DNA of 64,000 nucleotides from Fructilactobacillus ixorae (GCF_024029915.1 NZ_CP097478.1:62001-126000), one strand, 5' to 3'. Counted from the stretch's first letter, positions 46,919 through 57,150 are shown. Notes: generated by a model not told the origin, from the sequence alone. Translations and numbers: made by a program.

Positions 46919-48469
46919 TTAAATTTTTTCTTGTTGGTTGGTAGTCATGTGATTTAATTCCTGATATAAATAGCCACGGGTATCTTTGTGGACTAGAAAA
47001 ATTAGATTATCACCCGGTTTAATTACCGTGGCGCCGTGGGGCAGAATGGTTAGGTTTCCCCGTTTAATCGTAATTAAAATGGTATTCGCCGGCCAGGTAA
47101 TGTCTTTGACCTGGTGGTTAGCGACCTCACTGAAGTCAAAGACGGGAACCTGTAGTTGGTCGGTGGCTTCCAGGGAATCTAAGTAGCGTTTGACGCTGGT
47201 TAACCGTTCGGCGAGAACCTGATAGATGGGTTGGGTTCCCAGTAGGTCACTCGTGAGGTAGGCAATTAAGACCACGATGGTAAGCGACATAAAGTTCCGG
47301 GTACTACCGACTAGTTCCGTGATCAAAATGATTGAGGTGAAGGGATCCTTACAAACGGCCGTTAGACAGCCGGCCATGCCAAAGATCAAGAGGTTGTTCA
47401 TTAAGCCCGCTGAGAGTAGGCCGAACTGATTCATGACGCTCCCGTAGATGACCCCAATTAACGCTCCCAGGGTCAGGATGGGCATGAAAAAGCCCCCTGG
47501 GAGTCCGGCTCCGTAAGAAACGAGTCCAAAGCCAAACCGGAGGGCCAACCAGGCTAACAGCAAGATTACGGCGTAGTGGTTGTGGGCCACTAACATGATT
47601 GTTTGACTTCCCCCTCCAATGGTTTCTGGGAAAAACACTCCAATGGGGATGATTAAGAGGAGGGGAACCACGCAGTACAACCAGCTCGGGATAACTTTGA
47701 GCTTGGCATACCAACTCCCCGCGTTCAGGATACCGAGGTTATACCAATGCCCTAACAGACCTAGGAGCATGCCTAGAGGCAACAATTGCCAGTACATATT
47801 CGGCTGAAAGAGCATGTGATAAGAAATTGGGAGGACGGGAGTTAGCCCAAACACCTTTTCAGAAACAAAGTTCGAGCATAAGGAACCGGTTAAGCACGAG
47901 ATCCAGATCGACGGTTGAAAATTCCGATAGATTCCCTCCAGCACAAAAAAGGTCCCAGCCAAAGGAGCACTGAAGGTGGCCGATAGACCTGCCGCTGCGC
48001 CCGTGGCGATTGAAAGCCGGCGCGCCCCACCTTGTTGCTTTAGTCCCGCTGCGATTCCCTGACCGAGTGCGCCCCCTAATTGGATGGAAGGACCTTCCCG
48101 GCCCATGAAAACCCCGGTGGAGTTCGTGAGCACCCCTGCGACGAATTTTTTCCAGAGAATTTGGGGCCACGACATTTCTAAATTACCTGCCAGTTGGGCT
48201 TCAACTTGGGGAATCCCCGATCCCCGGATGTTTGGTTCCGAGCGGACGAGGAGCCCGACTATGCAGGCGATGATCAGGGCCGCCGGAATGACGATCAAGA
48301 GGGCGGTCCACTGCTGATGCAGGCTTTGATAGAGGGAACTGCTAAGCCGCATGCCGTGATCAATTAAAATTCGGAAAGCAGAGATGATTCCTCCGGTAAT
48401 GATCCCAATGATGGCACTGATTCCAACTAACTTTAGATTTGTAAATGAGAGTTGGGACGATTTTTTCAT
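46919..48469 (-). CDS. ClC-type chloride transporter with RCK-C domain
   Basis: The 516-residue membrane protein has about 10-12 helices with the ClC selectivity motifs GSGIPQ (near 95), GREGPSIQLGG (near 135; the Glu is typical of H+/anion exchange) and GAGLPGGFFMP (near 330). A C-terminal TrkA_C/RCK-C regulatory domain (about 420-510) follows. Role: chloride/proton exchange in acid resistance or ion balance. ATG 48469 was chosen after AAGGGG; an in-frame start eight codons upstream is less supported. Confidence 0.9.
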   Translation of the reverse strand: MKKSSQLSFTNLKLVGISAIIGIITGGIISAFRILIDHGMRLSSSLYQSLHQQWTALLIVIPAALIIACIVGLLVRSEPNIRGSGIPQVEAQLAGNLEMSWPQILWKKFVAGVLTNSTGVFMGREGPSIQLGGALGQGIAAGLKQQGGARRLSIATGAAAGLSATFSAPLAGTFFVLEGIYRNFQPSIWISCLTGSLCSNFVSEKVFGLTPVLPISYHMLFQPNMYWQLLPLGMLLGLLGHWYNLGILNAGSWYAKLKVIPSWLYCVVPLLLIIPIGVFFPETIGGGSQTIMLVAHNHYAVILLLAWLALRFGFGLVSYGAGLPGGFFMPILTLGALIGVIYGSVMNQFGLLSAGLMNNLLIFGMAGCLTAVCKDPFTSIILITELVGSTRNFMSLTIVVLIAYLTSDLLGTQPIYQVLAERLTSVKRYLDSLEATDQLQVPVFDFSEVANHQVKDITWPANTILITIKRGNLTILPHGATVIKPGDNLIFLVHKDTRGYLYQELNHMTTNQQEKI

Positions 48470-48514
48470 GATTTTAAACCCCTTCATTTTCAACTGGTAT
48501 TCATTGTATCATTT

Positions 48515-48543
48515 TTAGTTGGGGTTCATGGATGTGGTAAAAT
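48515..48543 (+). promoter_or_regulatory. Promoter of the structured RNA/hydrolase unit
   Basis: TTAGTT (48515-48520), 17-base spacer, extended -10 TGG-TAAAAT (48535-48543). Expected start is near 48550, just before the RNA structure. Confidence 0.55.
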
Positions 48544-48558
48544 GGGACTTAGTCAATT

Positions 48559-48670
48559 AAAAGTGCCGTGGCTCGTTGTCCCCAAAGATTGCTAGCTTGA
48601 ATCAGCAACTTGGACCGGGGGAGCAGCCGGCAACATCACTAAAGTGGGCGTACGGAAGGAGTGCGCTTTT
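48559..48670 (+). ncRNA. Structured RNA of about 112 nt, possibly the small SRP RNA; identity open
   Basis: AAAAGTGC (48559-48566) pairs with GCGCTTTT (48663-48670). Inside, CCGT pairs with ACGG and GTTGTC (48575-48580) with GGCAAC (48629-48634). Then CCAAAG-TTGCT folds with AGCAA-CTTGG (48582-48613). An unpaired ACCGGGGGAGCAGCC (48614-48628) remains. The TTGGACC...GGAGCAGCC stretch resembles the conserved apical part of Bacillota small SRP RNAs, and the GTGCCGT 5' end also fits. The alternative is a cis-regulatory leader of the hydrolase gene 22 bases downstream: the closing helix followed by TTTTT can act as a weak terminator. A covariance search would decide. Confidence 0.45.
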
Positions 48671-48692
48671 TCGATTAGAAAGATAGGTAGAC

Positions 48693-49628
48693 ATGACAAC
48701 AACTAAGCAGCCAAAACCAAAACGGATCTGGCCCCGGGTCCTAATCAGTGTCCTGGTTATTTTGATCATCATTGGGGGCGTGATGATCTATTTCCTCTTT
48801 AACTTTGCCTTCCAACGGGGTGGATTTGCCTCGCGTCAGGAACAAAACATTAACACTGAATTTTATGACCGGACGCCTTCCCAAACGTGGACGCAGAAAA
48901 CCAAAGATGGCTTAACCCTCAAGGCTCACTACTTCACGGCGGACCAGCCGACAAACAAGACCATCGTGGTGGTGCATGGCTATGGGGGTTCAGCGCGGAA
49001 GATGAGTTCCTACATTCGGATGTTTCATAACGATGGTTACAACGTGCTAGCTCCTGATAACCGGACGTTTGGCCAAAGTCAGGGGCATTACATTGGGTAC
49101 GGATGGTTAGATCGAAGCGATTTGGCCCACTGGATGAAGCAGTTAAACCAGTATAATCCGCATGCAGAAATCGGAATGTTTGGGGTCAGCATGGGCGCCG
49201 CCGAGGTGTTGTACACTTTGCCACTGGCTCCACATAACGTCAAGTTTGCGATTGCCGACTGTGGGTACACGAGCATTAGTGCCGAGTTAGCCTACCAGCT
49301 AAAGACCATGTTTAAACTGCCGGCGTTTCCAATTCTGCAGATTGCCAGTGTGTACTCCAAGCTCTTTGCTAAATATAACTTCCAACGGGCTGATACCAAG
49401 CAAACGCTACGGCAGAATCAAATTCCGCTCTTCATCATCCATGGGGATCAGGATACGTTTGTGCCCACTAAGTTCGCGTACCAGAACTTTCGTAATAACG
49501 GTGGGAAAAACAAGGAACTGTGGATTGTGAAGGGAGCGGGTCACGCCCAATCCCGCTCGATGGAACCCGAACAATACCAACAAAGAACCCAGGCCTTCGC
49601 AGAACGGTGGTTTAACTCCCAGCCCTAG
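48693..49628 (+). CDS. Membrane-anchored alpha/beta hydrolase
   Basis: The 311-residue serine hydrolase has one N-terminal membrane helix (about 14-36) with the body outside or at the membrane face. The alpha/beta hydrolase order is visible: VVVHGYGG oxyanion loop near 90, nucleophile elbow GVSMGA near 165, HGDQDTFVP with the acid near 250, and the catalytic His in GAGHAQS near 285. It resembles YqkD/S33-type proteins. Substrate unknown. No separate promoter between the RNA structure and the start, so they share one transcript or read-through. Confidence 0.85.
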   Translation: MTTTKQPKPKRIWPRVLISVLVILIIIGGVMIYFLFNFAFQRGGFASRQEQNINTEFYDRTPSQTWTQKTKDGLTLKAHYFTADQPTNKTIVVVHGYGGSARKMSSYIRMFHNDGYNVLAPDNRTFGQSQGHYIGYGWLDRSDLAHWMKQLNQYNPHAEIGMFGVSMGAAEVLYTLPLAPHNVKFAIADCGYTSISAELAYQLKTMFKLPAFPILQIASVYSKLFAKYNFQRADTKQTLRQNQIPLFIIHGDQDTFVPTKFAYQNFRNNGGKNKELWIVKGAGHAQSRSMEPEQYQQRTQAFAERWFNSQP

Positions 49629-49661
49629 AAGCAGTCCGGTAAGTAGCGCCGCGAGCCAATA

Positions 49662-49690
49662 TTTACAAAAGGGCTGAGAATTGGTATGCT
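49662..49690 (+). promoter_or_regulatory. Promoter of galU
   Basis: TTTACA (49662-49667), 17-base spacer, extended TG-G-TATGCT (49685-49690), 85 bases before the start codon. Confidence 0.65.
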
Positions 49691-49774
49691 AAAAGAAAGT
49701 TTTTGAGGTTCAAACAGCATTGTGGCGTGGTTTAGCGCTGATGATTGCTAGAAAAATAAAAGGTGGATTAGAAA

Positions 49775-50653
49775 ATGAAAAAAGTTACCAAAGCGGTGAT
49801 TCCCGCCGCGGGATTAGGAACCCGGTTCCTCCCAGAAACCAAGGCCGTACCGAAGGAAATGTTACCGGTCATTGATACCCCAACGATTCAATACATTGTA
49901 GAAGAAGCCAAGGCTTCCGGGATTACGGACGTTGTCATCGTGACCGGAAGTGGCAAGAATGAAATCGAAGACCACTTCTCACCGAACTTCATGTTAGAAG
50001 ATAACCTGGAACGTAAGGGCAAACTCGAGATGCTAAAAGCAGTTCGGGCGACTGACGACGTCAAGGTTTATTTCGTCCGGCAGGGCTATCCTAAGGGCTT
50101 AGGCGATGCCGTGTTAACGGCGAAGAGTTTCATCGGAGACGAACCGTTTGTAGTAATGCTCGGTGATGACCTGATGACTGACCAAGTTCCGTTAACGAAG
50201 CAACTCATTAATAGTTACGAAAAGACGGGAGCTTCAACGTTAGCCGTGATGCGGGTCCCACACGAAGATACTTCAAAATACGGGGTGATTGATCCCGTAG
50301 AGAAGCTCGATGATGAAACGTATCAAGTCCGGCAATTCGTGGAGAAACCGAACCCTGATGATGCCCCGAGTGATTTGGCCATTATCGGTCGTTACCTATT
50401 TACCCCGGAAATCCTCGATGTGTTGGAAACAACGAAGCCGGGGAAGGGGAATGAAGTCCAGTTAACGGATGCGATTGATACTTTAAACAAGTCCCAAAAG
50501 GTCTATGCGCACGAGTTTAAGGGAGAACGGTTCGATACTGGGAACAAGCTGAGTTGGTTAGAAACGAACATCCGCTTTGGATTGAAACGGCCCGAACTAA
50601 GTGCTGATTTGAAGGACTACATTATCAAGTTAGCGCACGAATTAGATCGCTAA
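49775..50653 (+). CDS. galU: UTP-glucose-1-phosphate uridylyltransferase
   Basis: Makes UDP-glucose from UTP and glucose 1-phosphate, the sugar donor for wall glycans and, via GalE, UDP-galactose. The 292 residues show [25 protein letters not shown] at the N-terminus (read in parts: nucleotide loop G-GTR and catalytic Lys), LGDDL metal site near 130, VEKP near 190 and FDTGNK near 250. Length is normal. It is monocistronic with its own promoter and terminator. Confidence 0.95.
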   Translation: MKKVTKAVIPAAGLGTRFLPETKAVPKEMLPVIDTPTIQYIVEEAKASGITDVVIVTGSGKNEIEDHFSPNFMLEDNLERKGKLEMLKAVRATDDVKVYFVRQGYPKGLGDAVLTAKSFIGDEPFVVMLGDDLMTDQVPLTKQLINSYEKTGASTLAVMRVPHEDTSKYGVIDPVEKLDDETYQVRQFVEKPNPDDAPSDLAIIGRYLFTPEILDVLETTKPGKGNEVQLTDAIDTLNKSQKVYAHEFKGERFDTGNKLSWLETNIRFGLKRPELSADLKDYIIKLAHELDR

Positions 50654-50659
50654 CCTAAC

Positions 50660-50696
50660 AAAAAAGCCAATTGTGAAATTCACAATTGGCTTTTTT
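50660..50696. terminator. Bidirectional terminator between galU and the SDR gene
   Basis: AAAAAAGCCAATTGTG pairs perfectly with CACAATTGGCTTTTTT (loop of five). Confidence 0.9.
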
Positions 50697-50714
50697 AGTT
50701 GAAAAATAAGAAGT

Positions 50715-51506
50715 TTAGCCCTTACCGTCTTTGAAAGCAGGGTAAAGAGTCATTCCACCATCAATGTAGAGGGAAACTCCAGTGATGTAACTAGCTTGAT
50801 CAGAAGCTAAGAAAGCGGCACCAGCAGCTACTTCAGCAGGGGATCCAACTCGGTTCATTGGAACCATGGAAACCGTTGAAGCGTATTGTTCTGGATCAGC
50901 AAATTTTTTGGCGTTAATTGGAGTATCAATCGCACCGGGACAAATTTGGTTAATCCGAATGTTTTGGTTCGCGTATTCCATTGCAGTTGTTTCAGTAAAG
51001 AGCTTAACCCCACCTTTACTTGCAGCATAGCTTGCGAAGTTAGGCCAAGGAATTTGTTGGTGCACGGAAGAAGTGTTAATCACAACTCCCTTTTTCTTGT
51101 TAGCTAACCAGTAGTCAAGAGCAGCTTTGGTTCCTAAGAAAGTCCCCGTTAAGTTAACGCCTAAGACAGTATTCCAGTCGTTAAGTTCAATTTGATCAGT
51201 AGGACAACTTTTTTCCATTCCAGCGTTGTTGAAGAAGACGTCCATGCCACCAAAGGTATCAACGGCTTTTTTAACTAACGCATCAGCAGCGGCTTCGTTA
51301 CTGATATCGTGTTGGATGATGGTTGCTTTACCACCGGCAGCTTCTACTTTAGTAGCGGTGTCATTAGCAGCGGCTTCGTTTTTGTGGTAGTTGATTACCA
51401 CGTTCATGTGTTCTTGGCCGAGTCGTTCAGCAATTGCTGCTCCAATCCCAGAGTCTCCTCCGGTAATTACAGCAGTTTTGCCTTCAAGATCTTTGTACAT
51501 AACCAT
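50715..51506 (-). CDS. Short-chain dehydrogenase, glucose 1-dehydrogenase-like
   Basis: The 263-residue NAD(P)-dependent oxidoreductase has the classical SDR marks: TGGDSGIG cofactor loop (about 13-20), NNAG near 94, the catalytic Ser in NTSSVH, YAASKGG with catalytic Tyr and Lys near 160, and PGAIDTPIN. It is closest in pattern to the glucose 1-dehydrogenase/general stress SDR group. The physiological substrate is not certain. ATG 51506 was chosen after AAGGAG. Single gene. Confidence 0.88.
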   Translation of the reverse strand: MVMYKDLEGKTAVITGGDSGIGAAIAERLGQEHMNVVINYHKNEAAANDTATKVEAAGGKATIIQHDISNEAAADALVKKAVDTFGGMDVFFNNAGMEKSCPTDQIELNDWNTVLGVNLTGTFLGTKAALDYWLANKKKGVVINTSSVHQQIPWPNFASYAASKGGVKLFTETTAMEYANQNIRINQICPGAIDTPINAKKFADPEQYASTVSMVPMNRVGSPAEVAAGAAFLASDQASYITGVSLYIDGGMTLYPAFKDGKG

Positions 51507-51682
51507 ACTAGTTCTCCTTTTCTGTTTGAGATAGCCTAATTTTAACACATTTAATTTTGGAATGGAGCGGGGAGCCGTTAGAATTTGAATTGTTGAAAAT
51601 TAAATTTTGTGAGCTAAATATTAGGGTTCAGAAATAGAAGCTGTTAGAATAAATTAGTAAGCTATTTAAAGGAGGAATTATT

Positions 51683-52066
51683 ATGAACTTAACGATTACG
51701 GATGCAGCAATGGACTACATCAAAAAACGGTTAGCAAACGCAAAATATTACCTATTAGCAACTGACGATGGCTCCAACCAATACTCTAAAGGTGGCGGTT
51801 CTTGTACAGTTGGTGATACTTTCCAAGTGGTCGGGGTATCAGAATTAGCAGATCCTTATAAGATTAAAATGGACAACAACCAGGATGCGCCATTCTACAC
51901 GAGTGAAAATGATATGTCCTTCTTTGATAAGGGAATGAAGATCGACTTTAACCACAACTGGTTACAACTAAAGAGTGACAGTGAGTTGTTAGATGGTCAA
52001 ATGACCACGAACGACGCTACCAAAGGCGTTGATGACACCAAGATGGACGGTGTGATTGGCTGCTAA
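51683..52066 (+). CDS. Iron-sulfur cluster biosynthesis (IscA/HesB-like) family protein
   Basis: The 127-residue protein fits the Fe-S_biosyn domain form found in lactobacilli: LTITDAAMDYIKKRL at the N-terminus, GGGSCTVGDTF near 37 and a DKGMKIDFNHNWLQLKS strand near 83. A polar tail ends in VIGC. Only two Cys are present, not the three of classical IscA, so the role in cluster handling is inferred from the family. AAAGGAGG precedes the ATG. Confidence 0.72.
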   Translation: MNLTITDAAMDYIKKRLANAKYYLLATDDGSNQYSKGGGSCTVGDTFQVVGVSELADPYKIKMDNNQDAPFYTSENDMSFFDKGMKIDFNHNWLQLKSDSELLDGQMTTNDATKGVDDTKMDGVIGC

Positions 52067-52106
52067 TCGATTAACTACCAGCTACTAGTTGGTGGTTTGT
52101 TCAACT

Positions 52107-52136
52107 AAAAAGACGATGCCACGGCATCGTCTTTTT
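52107..52136. terminator. Bidirectional terminator
   Basis: AAAAAGACGATGCC pairs with GGCATCGTCTTTTT; it lies between the IscA-like gene and the convergent VTT gene. Confidence 0.88.
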
Positions 52137-52817
52137 TTATTTGGTTGCCAGTTTTTGCAGGAGCCAATTAGCACCGCTGAAAAAGATGGCCATAAAGACT
52201 AGTAAACAAATTATTTCCAACCAGTTTCCCTGGAAGATACTATTTCCACCTAGCGCATAGATGATGGAAAGTGGAATGGTTCCTAAACAAGCGGCCACCG
52301 CAATTAGTTGGGGACCGAATTGTTTCTCACCATTAGCAGCCTGTAAATCGACGAGGTAGGAAGGGATGATGGGAAGCGCATAGCCAATCACAAGCGCCAT
52401 CAGGGGGTTCTTACTGTGCTTAAGATGATTAGCGAAACGATTGTGGCGGTACTGTTTTTCCAAATCGTTTTTCATGAAGGTGATTAGCCGTAATGCGGTT
52501 AGGTTCCCTAGGCCAATGCTGATGGCATTCATGATTGTGCCCGGGAGGGTTCCAAAGCATAAGCCTGCCAAAATAGCGATCGGTGCAACTGGAAGCCCCG
52601 GAACCACCGTTCCAAGGTAGAGTAGCAACATTAAAAGACCGAGGTCAGTTGCTCCATGGTTCCGAATTTCATGAATGGCCTCGGGACGTTCCGCGGGATT
52701 GAACATCATCTTAAGCTGGGGCTGATAGTCTTTAAAGACTATCAATAACAGTAGGAGCCCGAGTAAAACGGCGCCCGTTTTTAAGAGGGTAAGTTTACGA
52801 AAATGGGGAAAATGCAT
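52137..52817 (-). CDS. VTT-domain (TVP38/TMEM64 family) membrane protein
   Basis: The 226-residue protein has about 6 hydrophobic segments. The VTT/SNARE-associated core shows PGLPVAPIAILAGLCFG near 75, GTIMNAISIGLG near 95 and GYALPIIPSYLVDLQAA near 145. Family members act as lipid scramblases or transporters in membrane and envelope maintenance. It begins 21 bases after the OatA-like gene and is probably in one operon with it. AAAGGA precedes the ATG. Confidence 0.85.
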   Translation of the reverse strand: MHFPHFRKLTLLKTGAVLLGLLLLLIVFKDYQPQLKMMFNPAERPEAIHEIRNHGATDLGLLMLLLYLGTVVPGLPVAPIAILAGLCFGTLPGTIMNAISIGLGNLTALRLITFMKNDLEKQYRHNRFANHLKHSKNPLMALVIGYALPIIPSYLVDLQAANGEKQFGPQLIAVAACLGTIPLSIIYALGGNSIFQGNWLEIICLLVFMAIFFSGANWLLQKLATK

Positions 52818-52838
52818 AACTAATCCTTTGGGTCTTCG

Positions 52839-54716
52839 TTATTTAACGGCGTGTTGTAAAACTTGTTTGGCAATGAAGGTAGCATACTTCGGGCTCCCAG
52901 CTTGGTTGGGATGAGCCTGGTCATCATAGAGCCAGTCAGGATGCTTAGCAACGTAATCATTCCAATCAATAACATAGAAGTGAGGCTGTTTTTGTTGCGT
53001 TTTTTGGAGCAACTCGTTGTTTTGATTTTGCCAAGGTTGGGAAGGAATGTGATTATTAATCCAGAAAATGTGGCGGTTGGGGCCGGCAATTTGACAAACT
53101 TCACTAAGCGTTTCTGGTTTAATTGCTCCATTAGTTCCTAATCCAATGATAATATTCTTTCCCAGTAATCCCTGGCTTTCCATTGCTTTTAGGGAAGCAA
53201 TGGCGGCATCCGGCTGGCGTGAAACCTGCGCATCAATGTAGAGTTGCGGGAAAATCTTTTGAAGCTCATCGCGTCCCGCTAACATGACGGAGTCACCAAC
53301 GGCACTTCCGGAAAGTTGCTGAGCCTGTTTTAACTGTGCCTTAGTCAGGCCGTCTTTTTGAATCTTGGCTGCGTCAGTTGAGGTCCGTTGAACCTTTTTC
53401 CCGCTTTTAATTTGCTGGGCCAGCTTTTGGTTATACTGCTGTTCCTGTTTGCTATTCTTCTGAATGTGCTTGGCAAGGGGGGAGTGGTTGGCAACCTTTG
53501 GATCCACAGTGGTTGATTGGATGACACCCACGCTTCCACACACCAGAATGAACGCTAGGAGAGCCCGTCTGAAGGTGATTTGGGTAAAGAAAGCGGATAA
53601 GCGACGGAGGGCACTACGGTAGTCATAGTGACTGAAGGGCACCTCCACGTACCGATATGATAGTTCTGAGATAACGAGGATAAGCGCTACTTCAATTCCG
53701 GCGTACAGCCACTGGTGAGCGGCGAGGTTTGGCACCTTATCACCGAAAAAGACAAAGACGGGGAGCTGGTAGACGTAGATTTCATAGCTGCGTGACCCAA
53801 TCCAGTTAAAGACCGGATTAGTTAAAGCGCGGTTCCACATGCCAGTGATGGCAATCATGGCCCACATCGCGAGCAGCGTTAAAACCGAGAAGAGAAACAT
53901 CCCACTCCGGTAGAGGAACGCCGACTGAGCGCCGACCGTGAGGATGATGAGCGCCATCCCACCGATTCCAAGGCCACCAACCAGGGCAAAGAAGCGGCGT
54001 TGGTGGCGGTTGGGGTGCGCAAGCACGTGCTTACTAGGCCAGAGCACGGCGAACCCGGCTCCGAGTAGCAGCGAGAACATTCGGGTATCCGTTCCGTAAT
54101 AAACCCGACTAGGGTCCACGCCCGGGTGGAACAGGAGCGCCATTAACAGGCTGGATCCGAGAGAAAGCAGGAGCGCCATTATGAGGACACTCCGATTGCT
54201 TTGGCGCCGGTTTTTAAACCAGCGGAGCAGGAATAAGACGATCAGGGGCCAGATTAGATAAAATTGACCTTCGATTGAGAGCGTCCAGAGGTGCGTAAAC
54301 GGAGACTCGGAACCAGCGAATTTTTGAAAGTAGGATTGCCCGTTGGCGATCTCAAACCAGTTGTAAACGTAAGTTAAGTTGGTTAAGATACTCTGCCACA
54401 GGTTGGCAAGTAGATTCCGTTGAAAGAACGTAATGTAACTGGCAGTTGCCAATAACATGACGATCAAAGTGGGATAGAGCCGTTTCAGACGTTTATACCA
54501 AAAATGACCGTAATGAAATTGCCCCGTGGTGTGGTATTCATTTAAAAGGTGATCGGTAACTAGGTAACCGGACAGGGTTAAAAAGACCGGGACCCCTAGA
54601 TAACCACCACTAAAAATGGTGGGATTAAAGTGATACAGAAGCACGCAAATTACTGCTAGTGCCCGCAGGCCGGTAAATCCAGTAATAAAGCGATAGTTAG
54701 GACGCTCGGTTGGCAT
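52839..54716 (-). CDS. Acyltransferase 3/SGNH protein, OatA-like
   Basis: The 625-residue protein adds acetyl groups to an envelope polymer; peptidoglycan (OatA) is the first guess. An N-terminal acyltransferase-3 membrane domain (about 1-370, about 10 helices; FTGLRALAVICVLLYHF with the conserved His near 25, GVPVFLTLSGYL, LWTLSIEGQFYL) is followed by an extracytoplasmic SGNH hydrolase domain. It has Ser476 in GDSVML, GTNG near 540 and the DxxH pair Asp599/His602. All catalytic residues are present. It conveys lysozyme resistance in related species (family knowledge). Confidence 0.9.
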   Translation of the reverse strand: MPTERPNYRFITGFTGLRALAVICVLLYHFNPTIFSGGYLGVPVFLTLSGYLVTDHLLNEYHTTGQFHYGHFWYKRLKRLYPTLIVMLLATASYITFFQRNLLANLWQSILTNLTYVYNWFEIANGQSYFQKFAGSESPFTHLWTLSIEGQFYLIWPLIVLFLLRWFKNRRQSNRSVLIMALLLSLGSSLLMALLFHPGVDPSRVYYGTDTRMFSLLLGAGFAVLWPSKHVLAHPNRHQRRFFALVGGLGIGGMALIILTVGAQSAFLYRSGMFLFSVLTLLAMWAMIAITGMWNRALTNPVFNWIGSRSYEIYVYQLPVFVFFGDKVPNLAAHQWLYAGIEVALILVISELSYRYVEVPFSHYDYRSALRRLSAFFTQITFRRALLAFILVCGSVGVIQSTTVDPKVANHSPLAKHIQKNSKQEQQYNQKLAQQIKSGKKVQRTSTDAAKIQKDGLTKAQLKQAQQLSGSAVGDSVMLAGRDELQKIFPQLYIDAQVSRQPDAAIASLKAMESQGLLGKNIIIGLGTNGAIKPETLSEVCQIAGPNRHIFWINNHIPSQPWQNQNNELLQKTQQKQPHFYVIDWNDYVAKHPDWLYDDQAHPNQAGSPKYATFIAKQVLQHAVK

Positions 54717-54859
54717 AATTGGGGGAACCTCTTTTGCAAAATTTATTCGACACGCCTTTAATGATATAACCGTACGAACGCCGTTACAATAGCAAACGGA
54801 AAATTAAGGAAAAAAAGAACCCGTCGCGAGACGAGTTCTTTTTCAAGTAATTTTAATCA

Positions 54860-57007
54860 TTATTTAGTTGCTTTTTCAGCAACGTGGTCTGCTTCAATTC
54901 GTAACGTATTGTTTTCCTTATCAAGAACGGCCTTGATGTCTTTCACATCTTGGTGATCAAGGTAGTACATGGCAATCTTGTCACGGAGTTGTTGTTCAAT
55001 GACACGCCGCATGGGACGAGCACCCATGGCTTCATCGTAGCCTTGTTCCATCAACCAATCCTTCACGTCTTGGGAGATAGAAAGCTTCATACCCTTACGT
55101 GCTAACGTGTTGTTAAGGTCTTCAATCATCAAGTCGACAATTTGACTCAAGTCTTCCTTAGATAGGTGCGAGAACTCAACAATGGCGTTAAACCGGTTTA
55201 GGAATTCAGGACGGAAGAAGGGAGCTAAGCGATCCATGATGCTTTGGTTCTTAGCTTCGTCATTTGACATGGCGTTGTTACCAAAGCCGGCGTTGGAAGT
55301 AGCAATAATCACGGTGTTCTTAAAGTCCACCACGTTTCCTTGCCCATCAGTTAACCGACCATCATCCATTACTTGGAGGAGGAGTGTGATTACTTGTGGG
55401 TTCGCTTTTTCAATTTCGTCCAGTAACACGATTGAGTATGGATTCCGACGAACCCGTTCCGTTAATGTGTTACCGTTATCGTTGTAACCAACGTATCCAG
55501 CGGTTGCTCCAATCATCTTAGATACCGCAGTTTCGTCTTGGTATTCTGACATATCAAGGCGGATGATGGAGTCTTGGTTGTTAAACATGTCCTTAGCTAA
55601 TTGCTTAACCAATTCCGTTTTACCAACTCCAGTCGGTCCAACGAAGAGGAAGGAACCAATTGGACGGTTGCCTTCGTCAAAGCCCGCCCGGTTCCGACGA
55701 ATAGCGTTAACTACAGCATCAACGGCTTCATCTTGACCAATGATGTGTGATTTGAGCCGGGAACCCATGCCTTTCAGCCGTTCCATATCATCAGAAGTCA
55801 TTTGTGAAACTGGAATTCCAGTTAATCGTTCTACTGATTCAGCGATGTCAGCTGGTTTAGCAACGGGAGTTTCGGAGTTGTCAGATTGATTATTGAGTTG
55901 TTTTTCTAACTCTTCAATCTTTTCCTTATCCTTAGCCGCAGCTTCGTAGTTTTCAGCCTTAGCATCAGCGTCTTTTTGTTCTTTAGCGGCCTTGAGTTCT
56001 TTTTCAAGACTAACCTTGTCAGTAACCGGGTGCTTAGCAGCTAGGTGAGCAGCCGTCATATCAACTAGGTCAATGGCCTTATCTGGTAACGAACGCTGGG
56101 GAATGTATTGTTCGGAGTAATCAATCGCAGCCTTTAGAGCGTCATCGGGTAATTTAACCTGGTGGTGATCTTCGTAAGACTTACGGATGCCTTGCAAGAT
56201 TTCAAAGGTAGTTTCTTTGCTAGGCGCGTTCACCGTAACATCGTTGAACCGCCGCGCTAAAGCAGCGTCCTTCATGATGGTGTTTCGGTATTCGTCTTGG
56301 GTAGTAGCACCGATTACGGAGATATCACCACGCGACAATGCTGGCTTCAGAATATCTGACAGGCCCTTGCCTCCGTTTTCATCGCCAGAAGCACCAGCCC
56401 CAACGATTTGGTGAATTTCGTCAAAGAAGAGGATGACGTTTTTACGTTGTTCAACTTCTTTGACTAACTTTTGAATGTTTTCTTCGTAAGCACCCCGGTA
56501 TTGAGTGCCCGCTTCTAACGAAGATAAATCAATCGAAATGATGTCCTTGTCCTTAATCGTAGCAGGAACTTCACCCTTCACAATCTTTTGGGCTAAGCCT
56601 TCGACAATCGCGGTCTTACCAACTCCGGCATCACCAACTAAAATCGGGTTGTTTTTAATCCGACGACTTAGAATTTCTGCCGTTTCTTGAATTTCTTGAT
56701 CACGGCCAATAACAGGATCTAATAAGCCCTGCTTAGCTTCATCAGTCAAGTTACGACCGATTTTATCAAGGTAACTTTCTTGTTTTTGATTTGTTTGATT
56801 GGCTTGGTTAGTAGTAGCGTTATGCTGACCAGTTTGGCCGGGAATCCGGCCCGTCCGGCGCATTTCGGCAACTTGTTCAGGGGTAAGCTCGTGCCCGTTA
56901 ACCACGTAACGTGCGTTCGGGTTGTTACCCATGTTGTTAAAGAAGCTGTTAAATAAGTCATCCATTCCACTGTTTCCAAATGGATCGTTTCCAAAATTGC
57001 TTGCCAT
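54860..57007 (-). CDS. clpL: ATP-dependent protease-family chaperone ClpL
   Basis: A 715-residue Clp/Hsp100 ATPase for heat and stress tolerance. It has the short Asn/Gly/Phe-rich N-terminus of ClpL ([17 protein letters not shown]) with [10 protein letters not shown], instead of a double Clp-N domain. AAA+ domain 1 (Walker A GDAGVGKT near 125), a short coiled middle region (about 325-395) and AAA+ domain 2 (GPTGVGKTE near 455) follow. No IGF-type ClpP loop is recognised, fitting a ClpP-independent chaperone. ATG 57007 was chosen after AAGGA. A CtsR box lies upstream. Confidence 0.93.
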   Translation of the reverse strand: MASNFGNDPFGNSGMDDLFNSFFNNMGNNPNARYVVNGHELTPEQVAEMRRTGRIPGQTGQHNATTNQANQTNQKQESYLDKIGRNLTDEAKQGLLDPVIGRDQEIQETAEILSRRIKNNPILVGDAGVGKTAIVEGLAQKIVKGEVPATIKDKDIISIDLSSLEAGTQYRGAYEENIQKLVKEVEQRKNVILFFDEIHQIVGAGASGDENGGKGLSDILKPALSRGDISVIGATTQDEYRNTIMKDAALARRFNDVTVNAPSKETTFEILQGIRKSYEDHHQVKLPDDALKAAIDYSEQYIPQRSLPDKAIDLVDMTAAHLAAKHPVTDKVSLEKELKAAKEQKDADAKAENYEAAAKDKEKIEELEKQLNNQSDNSETPVAKPADIAESVERLTGIPVSQMTSDDMERLKGMGSRLKSHIIGQDEAVDAVVNAIRRNRAGFDEGNRPIGSFLFVGPTGVGKTELVKQLAKDMFNNQDSIIRLDMSEYQDETAVSKMIGATAGYVGYNDNGNTLTERVRRNPYSIVLLDEIEKANPQVITLLLQVMDDGRLTDGQGNVVDFKNTVIIATSNAGFGNNAMSNDEAKNQSIMDRLAPFFRPEFLNRFNAIVEFSHLSKEDLSQIVDLMIEDLNNTLARKGMKLSISQDVKDWLMEQGYDEAMGARPMRRVIEQQLRDKIAMYYLDHQDVKDIKAVLDKENNTLRIEADHVAEKATK

Positions 57008-57133
57008 AGAAAAATCCTTCTTTCCTAAGTTAGTTGCCAGGCAGCTTTTAAGCACTGCCGTCTGAGGTTTATCTCAACCTCTGATATAATTTTAACCAAT
57101 TTTAACCAAAAAGAACAGGATTTAGCTCAAAAA

Positions 57134-57150
57134 GGTCAAAAAAGGTCAAT
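57134..57150. promoter_or_regulatory. CtsR operator of clpL
   Basis: GGTCAAA-AAA-GGTCAAT is a direct heptad repeat matching the CtsR consensus GGTCAAANNNGGTCAAA except for the last base. A degenerate third copy (GCTCAAA) lies just before it. CtsR would repress clpL until heat shock. Confidence 0.82.
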
